Positions 7,819 to 16,105 of a stretch of DNA of 64,000 bases are shown here, piece by piece. The first letter of the stretch is position 1. Each line of letters begins with the position of its first letter. Made by a program: the position numbers and the translations under genes. Location of the stretch: positions 868,001 to 932,000 of the forward strand of contig NZ_UYJA01000001.1 in the NCBI RefSeq assembly GCF_900618535.1. Direction: 5' to 3'. The notes under the pieces are model-generated. The model did no database searches, was not told where the DNA came from, and saw only the letters and a list, made by a program, of their open reading frames with translations. This DNA comes from Pseudomonas bubulae. GTDB lineage: Bacteria > Pseudomonadota > Gammaproteobacteria > Pseudomonadales > Pseudomonadaceae.

Positions 7819-8997
7819 ATGCAAAACCTCAAACAACTTTTGTTACTCGCCCTTACCGTTTCCGCTAGCGGGATAAGCTTCATAACTTCTCTGATAATTG
7901 CTAAAATATATCAAACAACAGAGTTTGGAGAGTTCGCATACTATTTTGCCATTGCAACAATTTTATCAGGCTTTTTATCACTCCGAATTGATACAACCTC
8001 CTTAGTTCACTCAGAGCTAAATGATACCGATAAAAAAATTATATTTGCAGCTACACTCGCCACACTTCCAGCTGTCGCACTCTTCGGAGACAGCAATGCA
8101 ATTCTTACTTTAATTCTAGCATCTTCAATGGCTGTATTTACTTCAAACGCATACAACCTTATACCGAAAAACAAGCAAACTCTGATAGGACTTTTCAAAC
8201 TTGCACTCGCAACAACAATCTTGGCTGGTCAAATATTAATTAACTATCTGGATATTTCTTCAAACAAGCTACTAGTGGGTGCTACTTTAGCCAACGTAGT
8301 AGTATCTGTGATTTTCTCTATTGCATCAAAAAACAAAAATCCTGCAAAAGTGACTTTTTCAAATGAGGTACGTAAAGTACTCCGCAAGCGCATAGAAGTT
8401 CTAAAAAATCTGACCGCGTGGTTTATTGAAACAGCGATATCATTCACACCAATAATAATAATAACCGCCAAATTCAATCCACATAGCGCTGGTTTATTTG
8501 CATTTTCTGAAAAATTATTCAGAGCACCGACAGCAATAATAATTTCATCTGTGATCCCTTTTGCAATTAACAAGTTAATGCACTCATCTCAAACAATACC
8601 AACCATCAAAAAATATTGGCTTGGAAGTTTTATATTAACGTCACCGCTTTTACTTACTCCAGTGATCGCAAAACCGCTAATTTCATCCGCATGGGGAAGT
8701 GAATGGATAGAAGCAGCGCAGATCTGCACGATTTTATTTCCTTTATTTATTTTGCAGACAATAGTTGGCGGCACTAACTTCATATTCAATAAAACAAACA
8801 AGCTGAACCTATATTCTATCTTGCAGGCATTTCACTTAGGCGCAATTTTTCTAGCAATAACTCTCCCAGACACACTATCAAACTCGTTGAAATTATATGC
8901 AGCAACCTCGGTAACCTTTTACTTACTATTAGCAATCCTACAAATAAAACTCGGGAGAAATCATGATAAAGTCGATACTCACCAAAGCGTACTATAA
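7819..8997 (+). CDS. wzx: Oligosaccharide flippase (Wzx type)
   Basis: Flips the lipid-linked repeat unit across the inner membrane. The 392-residue protein is almost wholly hydrophobic, with about a dozen membrane helices, and its N-terminus (LLLLALTVSASGISFITSLI then AKIYQTTEFGEFAYY) has the pattern of the polysaccharide biosynthesis/MATE-like family. AGGA lies 6 bases before the ATG. The gene is far richer in A and T than the flanking kinase and secretion genes, as are the next four genes; its 3' end overlaps the acetyltransferase gene by 35 bases. Sequence identity in flippases is low, so the assignment rests on topology, the N-terminal motif and context. Confidence 0.85.
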   Translation: MQNLKQLLLLALTVSASGISFITSLIIAKIYQTTEFGEFAYYFAIATILSGFLSLRIDTTSLVHSELNDTDKKIIFAATLATLPAVALFGDSNAILTLILASSMAVFTSNAYNLIPKNKQTLIGLFKLALATTILAGQILINYLDISSNKLLVGATLANVVVSVIFSIASKNKNPAKVTFSNEVRKVLRKRIEVLKNLTAWFIETAISFTPIIIITAKFNPHSAGLFAFSEKLFRAPTAIIISSVIPFAINKLMHSSQTIPTIKKYWLGSFILTSPLLLTPVIAKPLISSAWGSEWIEAAQICTILFPLFILQTIVGGTNFIFNKTNKLNLYSILQAFHLGAIFLAITLPDTLSNSLKLYAATSVTFYLLLAILQIKLGRNHDKVDTHQSVL

Positions 8998-9487
8998 GAT
9001 AAACATCATCAAGCATTACTTTATTTGCAACAGAATATCACTAGATGCCGAAATAGGTAAAGATGTAATAATATCAAAAGGTGCCGAATATATAGGGGAT
9101 GTTAAAATATCGTTCGGTTCCACCGTAGGTAAAGGTAGCTACATTAACTCCGGAATAATTCAAAACACGTCAATTGGCGAATATTGCTCCATTGCTTATG
9201 GTGTTATGATTGGCCTGAGAGAGCACGACCACACTTTCAAGACTACCTCCCCTGTTCTGGCAAAAATAAAGTATGGAGACCCTGAACTTGCCAACCTCCC
9301 CAGAAAAAGAACTTCTATAGGTGACGGATGCTGGATAGGTGCTAATTGCATAATCCGTCAGGGTTTGCATATTGGGAAAGGTGCAGTGATAGGTGCAGGC
9401 TCTGTTGTTTTGAAAAATGTTCCTGATGGTGAAATTTGGGCCGGCAACCCTGCTAAAATGATTAAAGCGAGAACCAACTTTGACTAA
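8963..9487 (+). CDS. Hexapeptide-repeat O-acetyltransferase (CatB-like fold)
   Basis: Probably acetylates a sugar of the repeat unit. The 174-residue protein consists of left-handed beta-helix hexapeptide repeats (IGDVKISFGSTVGKGSYINS, IGDGCWIGANCIIRQG, IGKGAVIGAGSVV) with the catalytic histidine in the loop LREHDHTF, and ends with the family's EIWAGNPAKMIK. GGGAGA stands before ATG 8963, inside the end of wzx. It is the only modifying enzyme in the locus. A serine or other small-molecule acetyltransferase is possible from sequence alone, but context favours the polysaccharide. Confidence 0.85.
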   Translation: MIKSILTKAYYKINIIKHYFICNRISLDAEIGKDVIISKGAEYIGDVKISFGSTVGKGSYINSGIIQNTSIGEYCSIAYGVMIGLREHDHTFKTTSPVLAKIKYGDPELANLPRKRTSIGDGCWIGANCIIRQGLHIGKGAVIGAGSVVLKNVPDGEIWAGNPAKMIKARTNFD

Positions 9488-10562
9488 GCTTCTTATACTA
9501 GTAAAGAAATATCCGACTGAACATGAGCCGTATGCTATGACTTATGTGCATTCGAGGTGTATTGAATACAAGAAGCGCGGAGTAGCTTTTGATGTTCTAT
9601 CGTTTGACAACTCAAAGAGCTACACCTATCAAGGCATCGATGTTATTACACAAAAAGAAGCAGCATCTAATATAAATAGTTACACACACATAATTTCGCA
9701 CGCCCCCAACCTTCGACAACACTTGCCATTTCTGCTCAAGTATTGCACCGGAAAAAGCAAAACACTCTTCCTACATGGTCACGAAGTTTTAATCAAAAGC
9801 CATCATTACCCTAAAGCATACAGTTTTAAATTCAAAAACTCAGCACATCGCCTAGTGCATAATACAATACACAAATTATATGACTCATCAAAAACAAAAA
9901 TAATCCGCTATTTGATATCCAAAACCAAGAACTCTAATTTTATATTAGTCAGCAACCACCTTAAGAACTTGGCCCAGAAAGATCTAAAAACAGATTTTCC
10001 TTCTAATAGAACGCACATCATAAATAACTGTGTCAACGAAGAGTTTATTACCAAATCATATCTGGCTTCATCACCCAAAATAGCTGACGTTGTAACAATA
10101 CGCCAGCTTGACAACTCAACCTATTGCATGGATATAGTTCATAAGTTGGCATTGGAAAATCCAAATGTGACATTTACAGTTTACGGCAAAGGTGTCTTCT
10201 TTGATTACAATTACCCTCCAAGCAATATCACGCTAATCAAAGGTTTTTTTAAGCACGAACAGCTGCCAGAAATACTGTCGGCACATAGAGTAGCACTAAT
10301 GCCAACTAAACATGACACTCAAGGTGTCATGTCATGCGAAATGGCTACGTTTGGCATCCCACTAATAACGTCTAACATCGCTGTTTGCCAAGAAATATTT
10401 GCAGATATGCCCAATGTGGCACTCATAGAAGATTATACATCCCTGGATCTAGAAGATTTAATTAAATCTCTAACGCGCAATATATCTCCTCCAAACAAAA
10501 CAAAATTCAGCCCGTCCCATACAATTGAAAAAGAACTTAACACTATAATTGATAAATCATGA
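9480..10562 (+). CDS. Glycosyltransferase, GT4-like
   Basis: A 360-residue GT-B-type glycosyltransferase. The N-terminal half begins LLILVKKYP and the C-terminal nucleotide-sugar half has VVTIRQLDNSTY, a region ending ITLIKGFFKHEQLPEILSAH, and the donor-binding part PTKHDTQGVMSCEMATFGIP with the E-X7-E-like pattern GVMSCEMATFGIPLI of family 4. Start is TTG at 9480, overlapping the end of the acetyltransferase gene by 8 bases; no ATG lies nearby and translation is probably coupled. Sugar donor and acceptor cannot be read from the sequence. It would add the second or third sugar of the repeat unit. Confidence 0.8.
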   Translation: MTKLLILVKKYPTEHEPYAMTYVHSRCIEYKKRGVAFDVLSFDNSKSYTYQGIDVITQKEAASNINSYTHIISHAPNLRQHLPFLLKYCTGKSKTLFLHGHEVLIKSHHYPKAYSFKFKNSAHRLVHNTIHKLYDSSKTKIIRYLISKTKNSNFILVSNHLKNLAQKDLKTDFPSNRTHIINNCVNEEFITKSYLASSPKIADVVTIRQLDNSTYCMDIVHKLALENPNVTFTVYGKGVFFDYNYPPSNITLIKGFFKHEQLPEILSAHRVALMPTKHDTQGVMSCEMATFGIPLITSNIAVCQEIFADMPNVALIEDYTSLDLEDLIKSLTRNISPPNKTKFSPSHTIEKELNTIIDKS

Positions 10563-11767
10563 AAAACCTACGACTACCAAAATCAATATCATTGTTGCTC
10601 TGCATGCTTTTGACTACATTGATCGCAACAGACAGTTTAAAGATTATTGGATTCGCGGCTCTTGCCATGACACTTATAATCACACTTAAGAAAAATATTA
10701 GCGCGCAAAAAAGATCACCACTAACAATCAAAAAAGATCTTGCATATTTTTATATATTCTATCTGCTTTTCGTTCTCACTTGCATACTATCTCTAACGCA
10801 GGACCGAGACACAGGCTCTCTATATGTTCTAGCCCAATATGTATTCATACTGTGTTTCTTTTTCCTCACTTCATCTACCAGTATTGAATGCTCCGGAATA
10901 AAACCACTGTACAGTTTTTTTGTAATTGCATGCCTTATTGTATTAGCAACTAAAACCGGCCATTATGACCAAGACGGCAACTACTCATTCATCTATGACA
11001 ACCCAAATGCTTTCTCTACAGTCTCATCAATGTTACTAGTCCCGTTCTATTTCTTGGTCCCTCGAAGCACACAAAAAAAATTAATTATAATTCTTGCGCT
11101 GTTAGTAATCGTATTCTCAAAAGGTAGATCAGCACTACTCGGAGCACTACTTGGGATTCTCTTTGCTATATATATAGCAAAGCATCGCAATACACGAAAA
11201 TACTCATTCACGCTGCTAACTGCACTATTACTTACAATATCTTTATTTATTTACCTGACAGTAAATTTCTATCAATCACCACTTGGTCTCCTCCTGAATG
11301 AAATGATGTTCAGCAACACCGGGAAGAATTTATTCTCTGGCAGAGAAAAATTATGGGAACAATTATTCCATGCCATAAACCAAAGTCCCTTCCTTGGTCA
11401 TGGCCTTAACAGCCATGCAAGTCAATATGCAGACGTAACCTACTCTGCGCACAATCAATTTATACAGACAACGTTACAATCTGGTGTATTTAGCACTCTT
11501 TTTTTAATGCTAGCCCTGATATCTTTAGCACTTTTTTTCTCAAAGAAAATTCAGTCTGCAACAGACATTCATCTCAAGAAAAAATATTCTACTGGCCTGG
11601 CACTAGTTGTAATGGTCATATTTCAAAATAACTTTGAAATATACCTACTACAAAACAACATGGAGTTGAGCCTCCTGTTTTGGACACTAATTGGGATCCT
11701 AGCATCCCCCCCGAACACTAAAAGGCAGTATAGTCATGCGCTACAGCATAATAATCCCAAGCTATAA
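10559..11767 (+). CDS. wzy: O-antigen polymerase/ligase family protein (Wzy)
   Basis: Joins flipped repeat units in the periplasm. The 402-residue protein has about ten membrane helices and the Wzy_C region: the helix with SKGRSALLGALLGILFAIYI, a large periplasmic loop with SGREKLWEQLFHAI and FLGHGLNSHAS, and the AHNQFIQTTLQSG segment typical of the family. ATG overlaps the stop of the glycosyltransferase gene (ATGA). Wzy and the ligases share the domain, but in a locus with Wzx, Wzc and Wza and without lipid A genes, polymerase is the better call. The gene is strongly AT-rich. Confidence 0.85.
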   Translation: MKNLRLPKSISLLLCMLLTTLIATDSLKIIGFAALAMTLIITLKKNISAQKRSPLTIKKDLAYFYIFYLLFVLTCILSLTQDRDTGSLYVLAQYVFILCFFFLTSSTSIECSGIKPLYSFFVIACLIVLATKTGHYDQDGNYSFIYDNPNAFSTVSSMLLVPFYFLVPRSTQKKLIIILALLVIVFSKGRSALLGALLGILFAIYIAKHRNTRKYSFTLLTALLLTISLFIYLTVNFYQSPLGLLLNEMMFSNTGKNLFSGREKLWEQLFHAINQSPFLGHGLNSHASQYADVTYSAHNQFIQTTLQSGVFSTLFLMLALISLALFFSKKIQSATDIHLKKKYSTGLALVVMVIFQNNFEIYLLQNNMELSLLFWTLIGILASPPNTKRQYSHALQHNNPKL

Positions 11768-12740
11768 TGAAGAAAACTATATTGAGAGTTGCTTAAAGTC
11801 GTTACTGGACTGCGAGACCCCCTCCAACGAATACGAAATCATCGTTATCGATGGTGGAAGCACTGACTCGACTAGACAAATTGTAAATACACACATCGAA
11901 AAAAATCCAAACATCCAACTCATTCAAAACCCAAAAACCAAGCAAGTATTTGCTCTAAATATTGGTATTCAAGCGTGTCGCGGAGAGTATATTATACGAT
12001 GCGATGCTCACTCGGAATACCCATATAATTATGCAGAAACACTAGTAAATTATCTAAGCACCTCGGAAAGCAGCCTTGTAAATGTAGGAAGCACCTACTT
12101 AACAACAAATAAAAACTCCGGAGCCTTTGCGAAAAGCATTAAAACTGCAATGTCCAATCCTTTCGGAGTCGGAATATCGCATAGAAGCAAAGAAATATCC
12201 AAACCCACAGAGGTTGATACTGTGCTTTTTGGCGCTTGGCGCAAAACCACTTTTGCTGAAGTAGGGGGGTTTGACGAAAATTTTATTCGCGGCCAAGACT
12301 ACGAACACAACATCAGAATTAAAAAAGCTGGCGGCACTGTAGTTCAAATCCCATCACCTCCATTCAAATACAACACCCGAGACAGCTTATCAAAATTCTC
12401 TAGGATGATTTTTCAATATGCTTACTGCAAGCCTATTATACTAAAAAAGCACGGCACATTTCCCCCTGCAAGGGCAATCATACCAGCGGCTTTTTTAATC
12501 AATATTCCACTTTCACTTATCAGCACCACATCTCTCTTTCTTACTGGCTCCTACCTCTTGATATCTGCAACTGTTTCGATGAGAAGCGTCTTAAAAAAAG
12601 AAATATCTCTACGCGAACATCCATTGCTTATGCTAACGTTCCTTATTGGACATTTAAGCCATGGAGCAGGGACTATCAAAGGGTTGTTAAATTCATACAT
12701 ATCAAACAAAACCAACACTAGCTTCGAGCATACAAGATAA
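11736..12740 (+). CDS. Glycosyltransferase family 2 (ExoA-like)
   Basis: A 334-residue GT-A enzyme: IIIPSYNEENYIESCLKSLL, VIDGGSTDSTRQIV, then the metal/nucleotide region YIIRCDAHSEYP (DAH in place of DXD, as in the ExoA-like group), the acceptor region RGQDYEHNIRIKKAGG, and C-terminal membrane helices (about residues 245-310). ExoA of succinoglycan synthesis belongs to this group. ATG lies inside the end of wzy, 32 bases before its stop, preceded by AAAGG. This is the last gene of the AT-rich block; with WcaJ and the GT4 enzyme it gives three sugar-adding enzymes, which would fit a repeat unit of at least three sugars. Confidence 0.87.
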   Translation: MRYSIIIPSYNEENYIESCLKSLLDCETPSNEYEIIVIDGGSTDSTRQIVNTHIEKNPNIQLIQNPKTKQVFALNIGIQACRGEYIIRCDAHSEYPYNYAETLVNYLSTSESSLVNVGSTYLTTNKNSGAFAKSIKTAMSNPFGVGISHRSKEISKPTEVDTVLFGAWRKTTFAEVGGFDENFIRGQDYEHNIRIKKAGGTVVQIPSPPFKYNTRDSLSKFSRMIFQYAYCKPIILKKHGTFPPARAIIPAAFLINIPLSLISTTSLFLTGSYLLISATVSMRSVLKKEISLREHPLLMLTFLIGHLSHGAGTIKGLLNSYISNKTNTSFEHTR

Positions 12741-12928
12741 CTTTCAGAAATCCCCCAAAACAAGAGCTGCGATCTGGCTAAGCACCTTACTTTCAGGCCC
12801 CATCTTCAGCAAGATGGCGCTGCTTAACATATTAGATACCTGCCTAAGCTCTTTTTTATACTGGTTGCTTCGCTCAGCGATCTTTACAATTAACAAACAC
12901 TGCTTTAAATTTAATAGATCGAATAAGC

Positions 12929-12963
12929 AATAAATTAAAACCCTCTGAACGTTATAAAACGTC
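12929..12963 (+). promoter_or_regulatory. Locus motif site 1 (upstream of the gfcA-like gene)
   Basis: AATAAAT, 14 bases, then CGTTATAAAACGTC. Compared with sites 2 and 3 (AATAACA-N14-TGTTATAAAAYGTC) the right half differs only at its first base and the left half at two bases, with identical spacing. It lies about 90 bases upstream of the TATAAT hexamer, a suitable place for an activator site. Confidence 0.6.
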
Positions 12964-13053
12964 AGCGATCACTACCTCTCTACGCGGGTATTCTTGAACC
13001 GGCATATGAAATAAAATGCGCGGGATGAAACCACTTGGGTGTATTGCTTGTCG

Positions 13054-13059
13054 TATAAT
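13054..13059 (+). promoter_or_regulatory. Probable -10 element TATAAT of the gfcA-like operon
   Basis: A consensus TATAAT about 95 bases before the gfcA-like start codon. No good -35 hexamer stands 16-18 bases upstream, which would fit an activator-dependent promoter. Confidence 0.5.
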
Positions 13060-13154
13060 GCAGGCCCAAGCGCTGGAGAATTTGAGTTGGCAACCTTAGG
13101 CACGCTTGCTCAAATGCCACTGCAAATACTGATTACTCATCAAAAGGATTTCCA

Positions 13155-13469
13155 ATGAACAAATTTATCGTTTCCGCCCTCGCACTTGCCTTGAGCGCTT
13201 CTGCATTCGCAGCTGAGCCTGTAGCAGCACCGGCTCCAGACTCAGCAGCAGAATCGGGTGCGGCTGGCACTACTTCAGGCACCTCCTTGACCACCACCAC
13301 CGGTGTACTTGGTGGCGTAAGCACAACAACGGCTGTAGGCCTGGGTGTTGCAGCCGCTGCCGGCATTGCCGCTGCAGCTTCGGGCGGTGGTGGTGGGGGT
13401 GGCGGCAATGGCGGTACTACTGGTACTACTGGTACTACTGGTACCACGGGCACTACCGGTACCAACTAA
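13155..13469 (+). CDS. Small secreted Thr/Gly/Ala-rich protein, YjbE/GfcA-like
   Basis: A 104-residue exported protein: signal peptide MNKFIVSALALALSASAFAA, an Ala/Ser/Thr-rich part, a hydrophobic stretch (VGLGVAAAAGIAAAASG), eight glycines, and a C-terminal TGT-type repeat. Composition, length and position match E. coli YjbE (GfcA in the sister operon), the first gene of yjbEFGH; their exact role in polysaccharide secretion is unknown. The ATG follows AAAGGA. The repeat is encoded by nearly identical 9-base units (GGTACTACT) at about 13411-13466. A hairpin after the stop may let this gene be expressed above the rest of the operon. Confidence 0.75.
   Translation: MNKFIVSALALALSASAFAAEPVAAPAPDSAAESGAAGTTSGTSLTTTTGVLGGVSTTTAVGLGVAAAAGIAAAASGGGGGGGGNGGTTGTTGTTGTTGTTGTN
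13411..13466 (+). repeat. Tandem 9-base repeats in the gfcA-like gene
   Basis: About six units of GGTACTACT, the first four nearly perfect (GGTACTACT) and the last ones with ACC/ACG/GGC variants, coding for Gly-Thr-Thr. In-frame unit changes would lengthen or shorten the secreted tail without breaking the gene. Confidence 0.8.
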
Positions 13470-13498
13470 GTACCTGCCAGGTCGAAAGGACTAAACCA

Positions 13499-13514
13499 CC
13501 TGGAAAATTCCAGG
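13499..13514 (+). terminator. Hairpin between the gfcA-like gene and wza, possible attenuator
   Basis: Seven-base stem CCTGGAA / TTCCAGG with an AA loop, followed by CATTTGATTTT. It is 30 bases after the gfcA-like stop and could partly stop transcription before wza, or protect the 3' end of a short abundant transcript. Confidence 0.45.
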
Positions 13515-13552
13515 CATTTGATTTTGATGTGTTTCCTTTACAAGTGTCCTCA

Positions 13553-14668
13553 ATGATGATTCGTAGTTTGTCGTTCGCGGTACTTGCAGGGTTCGCCCTG
13601 CAAGGTTGTATGTTTGCGCCCGGTCAGTACCTGGATACCAGTGAGATCGGAACTGAAGGCTCTCCAGAAAGCAGTCGGGTTGAGCTAATCCCCATCACTC
13701 CCAAGCTGATTGCGCAAAACGCGGCGACACACGTCTCAAGCTCGGTGCCAGCAGCCTTGTTGGCATTCAAGCCTGCGGCCTACAGAATCGGCGCCAACGA
13801 TGTACTGTATATCACCGTTTGGGATCACCCTGAGTTGACGGCGCCTTCCGGCCCGCAGCAGCAGATTGATTCCAACGGTCGCTTAGTACGCCCTGATGGC
13901 ACCATTTTTTACCCGTACATTGGCCAGGTCGATGCAGCGGGCAAAACCATCGAAGAGCTTCGCACTACTATCTCCGACCGTCTTCGGCAGTATGTAGATA
14001 GCCCTCAGGTCGATTTGAACGTGCTTCGCTTTGCCAGCCAAAAGGCAATTCTTGCCGGTGCCGTGAACAAAGCTGGGCCAATGCCTATCACTACTTCACC
14101 GCTAAGCGTGATTGAGGCACTCGGCGCTGCCGGGGTTCAACCAGCCAATGCGGATCTGTCTGGGCTGATACTGACCCGTGACGGCAAGGAGTATGTATTG
14201 GATATCGATGCCCTGAACTCCAGCGGCTCGCAGTTGCAAAATGTGTTCTTGAAAGACGGTGACCAGTTGTACCTGCCTTACAATGACCGCAAAAAGATTT
14301 ATGTCATGGGTGAAGTTCTTTCTCCCCAGGCTATCCGCTTCAAAACCAAAAACATGAACCTGGCTGATGTTGTCGGCTCGGTTGGCGGCTTGAACCAAAC
14401 TACTTCCAACGGCAATGCGCTGTATGTAATCCGTGGCGCAGAGAACCTTGAGACGCAACCGGTTCAGGTTTTCCAACTGGATGGTGAGTCACCGGTATCC
14501 TTTGCGGTTGCCAGCCATTTTGAGTTGAAGCCGCAGGACATCGTCTACGTGGGCCCTGCCCAGGTTACCCGTTGGAACCGCCTGATCAGCCAGTTGTTGC
14601 CATCGGCAACCATTCTGGGTACAGGCGCTGCAGCCGGTAACAACCTCAGTGAAGCCAGCAGCCGATAA
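13553..14668 (+). CDS. wza: Outer-membrane polysaccharide export lipoprotein (Wza type)
   Basis: Forms the outer-membrane export channel for the polymer. After the start MMIRSLSFAVLAGFALQGC is a lipoprotein signal with lipobox LQGC; the polysaccharide-export domain follows (YRIGANDVLYITVWDHPELT, then DGTIFYPYIGQVDAAGKTIEELR) and then SLBB repeats (ILAGAVNKAGPMPI and IYVMGEVLSPQAIRF). The length, 371 residues, is close to E. coli Wza (379). The frame is open from a GTG at 13529, but the lipoprotein signal points to the ATG at 13553 or 13556; no strong ribosome site is visible. It replaces GfcE in the order gfcA-E. Confidence 0.92.
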   Translation: MMIRSLSFAVLAGFALQGCMFAPGQYLDTSEIGTEGSPESSRVELIPITPKLIAQNAATHVSSSVPAALLAFKPAAYRIGANDVLYITVWDHPELTAPSGPQQQIDSNGRLVRPDGTIFYPYIGQVDAAGKTIEELRTTISDRLRQYVDSPQVDLNVLRFASQKAILAGAVNKAGPMPITTSPLSVIEALGAAGVQPANADLSGLILTRDGKEYVLDIDALNSSGSQLQNVFLKDGDQLYLPYNDRKKIYVMGEVLSPQAIRFKTKNMNLADVVGSVGGLNQTTSNGNALYVIRGAENLETQPVQVFQLDGESPVSFAVASHFELKPQDIVYVGPAQVTRWNRLISQLLPSATILGTGAAAGNNLSEASSR

Positions 14669-14681
14669 GGTTTGAGCCGTT

Positions 14682-15341
14682 TTGAAAACTCTTCGTAACC
14701 GCTCATGCCTGGTGGCGTGCCTGTTGCTGTGTGGCTGTAGCCCGCTGATGCAGGGCTCGCTCGATACCTTTAAGGCCGCCGTACAAGGCGTGGAGCCGCT
14801 GCAATTGACAGCGGCCGACGTCACGGCCGTGCCTTATGCGCAAATCCTGGTAACCACACCCTCCAGTCAAGGTGTGATGGCCAAGCTTCGCCAGCAGGGT
14901 GACCTGCAGTACTGGGTCGCCTCGGGCAAGCAAGTGTTGCTGATGCGCAACGGTCTGGTGGTTCGTACCACCGGGCTGGAGCCAAGCCTGGACGGTACCC
15001 GTTTTGACGGGCAGTCGCCGTTCAAGCGCGGTTTGCAGCATGTGGCAGACGGTGAGCGCAGTACGCGCTGGATCGATATCTATCAGGGTCAACAGGTCGG
15101 CCTGGCGGTTAACAGCCGCTTTGTGCGTAAAAGCCTGGAAACCGTGAGCATTCTCGATAAGCCTTATGTGCTGCAGCGCATCGATGAAAAATTTGAAATT
15201 CCGGCCCTGGGCTTTAGCGGCACCAACCATTTTTGGGTGCGCCCCGAAGACGGGGTGATCCTGCAAAGCGAGCAATATGTTACGCCAGGGCTTGAGCTGC
15301 GCATTGTCCATCTGCGCCCTGACTGGGAGGCTACCCAGTGA
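14682..15341 (+). CDS. YjbF/GfcB family lipoprotein
   Basis: A 219-residue lipoprotein with signal and lipobox ending LLLCGC (Cys about residue 18), then a beta-rich domain (QILVTTPSSQGVMAKL, VLLMRNGLVVRTTGLE, GTNHFWVRPEDGVILQSEQYV). This is the pattern of the YjbF/GfcB family, periplasmic lipoproteins encoded with Wza-like genes; role unknown, presumed to assist secretion. Start is TTG at 14682 with AAGG 11 bases upstream; it begins 13 bases after wza and overlaps the next gene by 4 bases (GTGA). Confidence 0.82.
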   Translation: MKTLRNRSCLVACLLLCGCSPLMQGSLDTFKAAVQGVEPLQLTAADVTAVPYAQILVTTPSSQGVMAKLRQQGDLQYWVASGKQVLLMRNGLVVRTTGLEPSLDGTRFDGQSPFKRGLQHVADGERSTRWIDIYQGQQVGLAVNSRFVRKSLETVSILDKPYVLQRIDEKFEIPALGFSGTNHFWVRPEDGVILQSEQYVTPGLELRIVHLRPDWEATQ

Positions 15342-16105
15342 TCTCTTTAAAAAAACTGGCCCTGTGCGTGCTGCTCAGTCATGCCGCTATCAGCCAGGCC
15401 GCCGTGTCCGTCAGCGGTGATGTGCTCAAACCCGTCAGCGTGGCTTATAAACCCGGTATGCGTTTGCTGGATGTGATCAGCCAGGCCCAACCCAATCCGG
15501 AAAGCTACTGGCTGGCAGCCGCATGGTTGCATCAGCCTGAAGTTGAGAAGCAAACGCGGCTCAAGGTAGGGGTGCTGTTTGACCTGAAACTGCTACAGCG
15601 CGGCGCCTTGCTCAATAACAACCACGGCCTCGCAGCGGTGGCGGCACGTCTGCACCAGGACATCAGTCAATTGCCTGTTACTGGCCGGAAAGCGGTTAAC
15701 CTTGACCCGGTCGCGCTGGAAGTCGGCTTTGCCCACAACTATCTGCTCAGTGATGGCGACAAGGTAACTTACCCGACGCGCACCAATAGTGTGTCCGTGG
15801 TAGGCGCAGTGGAACATGACTGCACCCTGCCCTATCAGCCCCTGCTGGAAGTACGTGACTACCTCGACAGCTGCCCGCGACTGAAAGAGGCGGAAGCGGA
15901 TTTCCTGTGGTTGATACACCCTGATGGCACCTACAAGCGTGTTGCCATTGCCGCCTGGAACCGTGAGGACGGCGTATATGCCGTGGCGGGCAGCAAGATT
16001 CTGGTGCCCGTACGCAATGACAATGCCGATTTGCCCACACCTGATTTAAACGAGCAGTTGGCGCAATTCCTCGCCACCCAACCGCTGGCTGAGGTTGCAC
16101 CTTGA
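15338..16105 (+). CDS. GfcC/YjbG family periplasmic protein
   Basis: A 255-residue exported protein: signal peptide MISLKKLALCVLLSHAAISQ to A21-A22, then a domain with the beta-grasp-like segment VSVSGDVLKPVSVAYKPGMR and the hallmark region of GfcC (WLAAAWLHQPEVEKQTRLKV), ending with another SLBB-like part (VSVVGAVEHDCTLPYQP and SKILVPV). GfcC of E. coli lacks the Wza barrel helix and is periplasmic; it is needed for group 4 capsule but its mechanism is unknown. GTG start overlaps the upstream stop, so translation is coupled. Confidence 0.82.
   Translation: MISLKKLALCVLLSHAAISQAAVSVSGDVLKPVSVAYKPGMRLLDVISQAQPNPESYWLAAAWLHQPEVEKQTRLKVGVLFDLKLLQRGALLNNNHGLAAVAARLHQDISQLPVTGRKAVNLDPVALEVGFAHNYLLSDGDKVTYPTRTNSVSVVGAVEHDCTLPYQPLLEVRDYLDSCPRLKEAEADFLWLIHPDGTYKRVAIAAWNREDGVYAVAGSKILVPVRNDNADLPTPDLNEQLAQFLATQPLAEVAP

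Larger units (their letters stand above)
12741..13154 (+). other. Regulatory intergenic region before the Gfc/Yjb-like module
   Basis: No gene. A hairpin CCATCTT / AAGATGG (12800-12817) may end the upstream operon. It then holds locus motif site 1 (12929-12963), a TATAAT hexamer (13054-13059) and a leader with a TTTGAG / CTCAAA inverted repeat (13081-13115). Confidence 0.6.

Noticed and set aside
13133..13465. Minus-strand frame rich in Pro-Val-Val repeats
   Set aside because: Mirror of the tandem repeats of the gfcA-like gene, which has a signal peptide, ribosome site and fitting neighbours.
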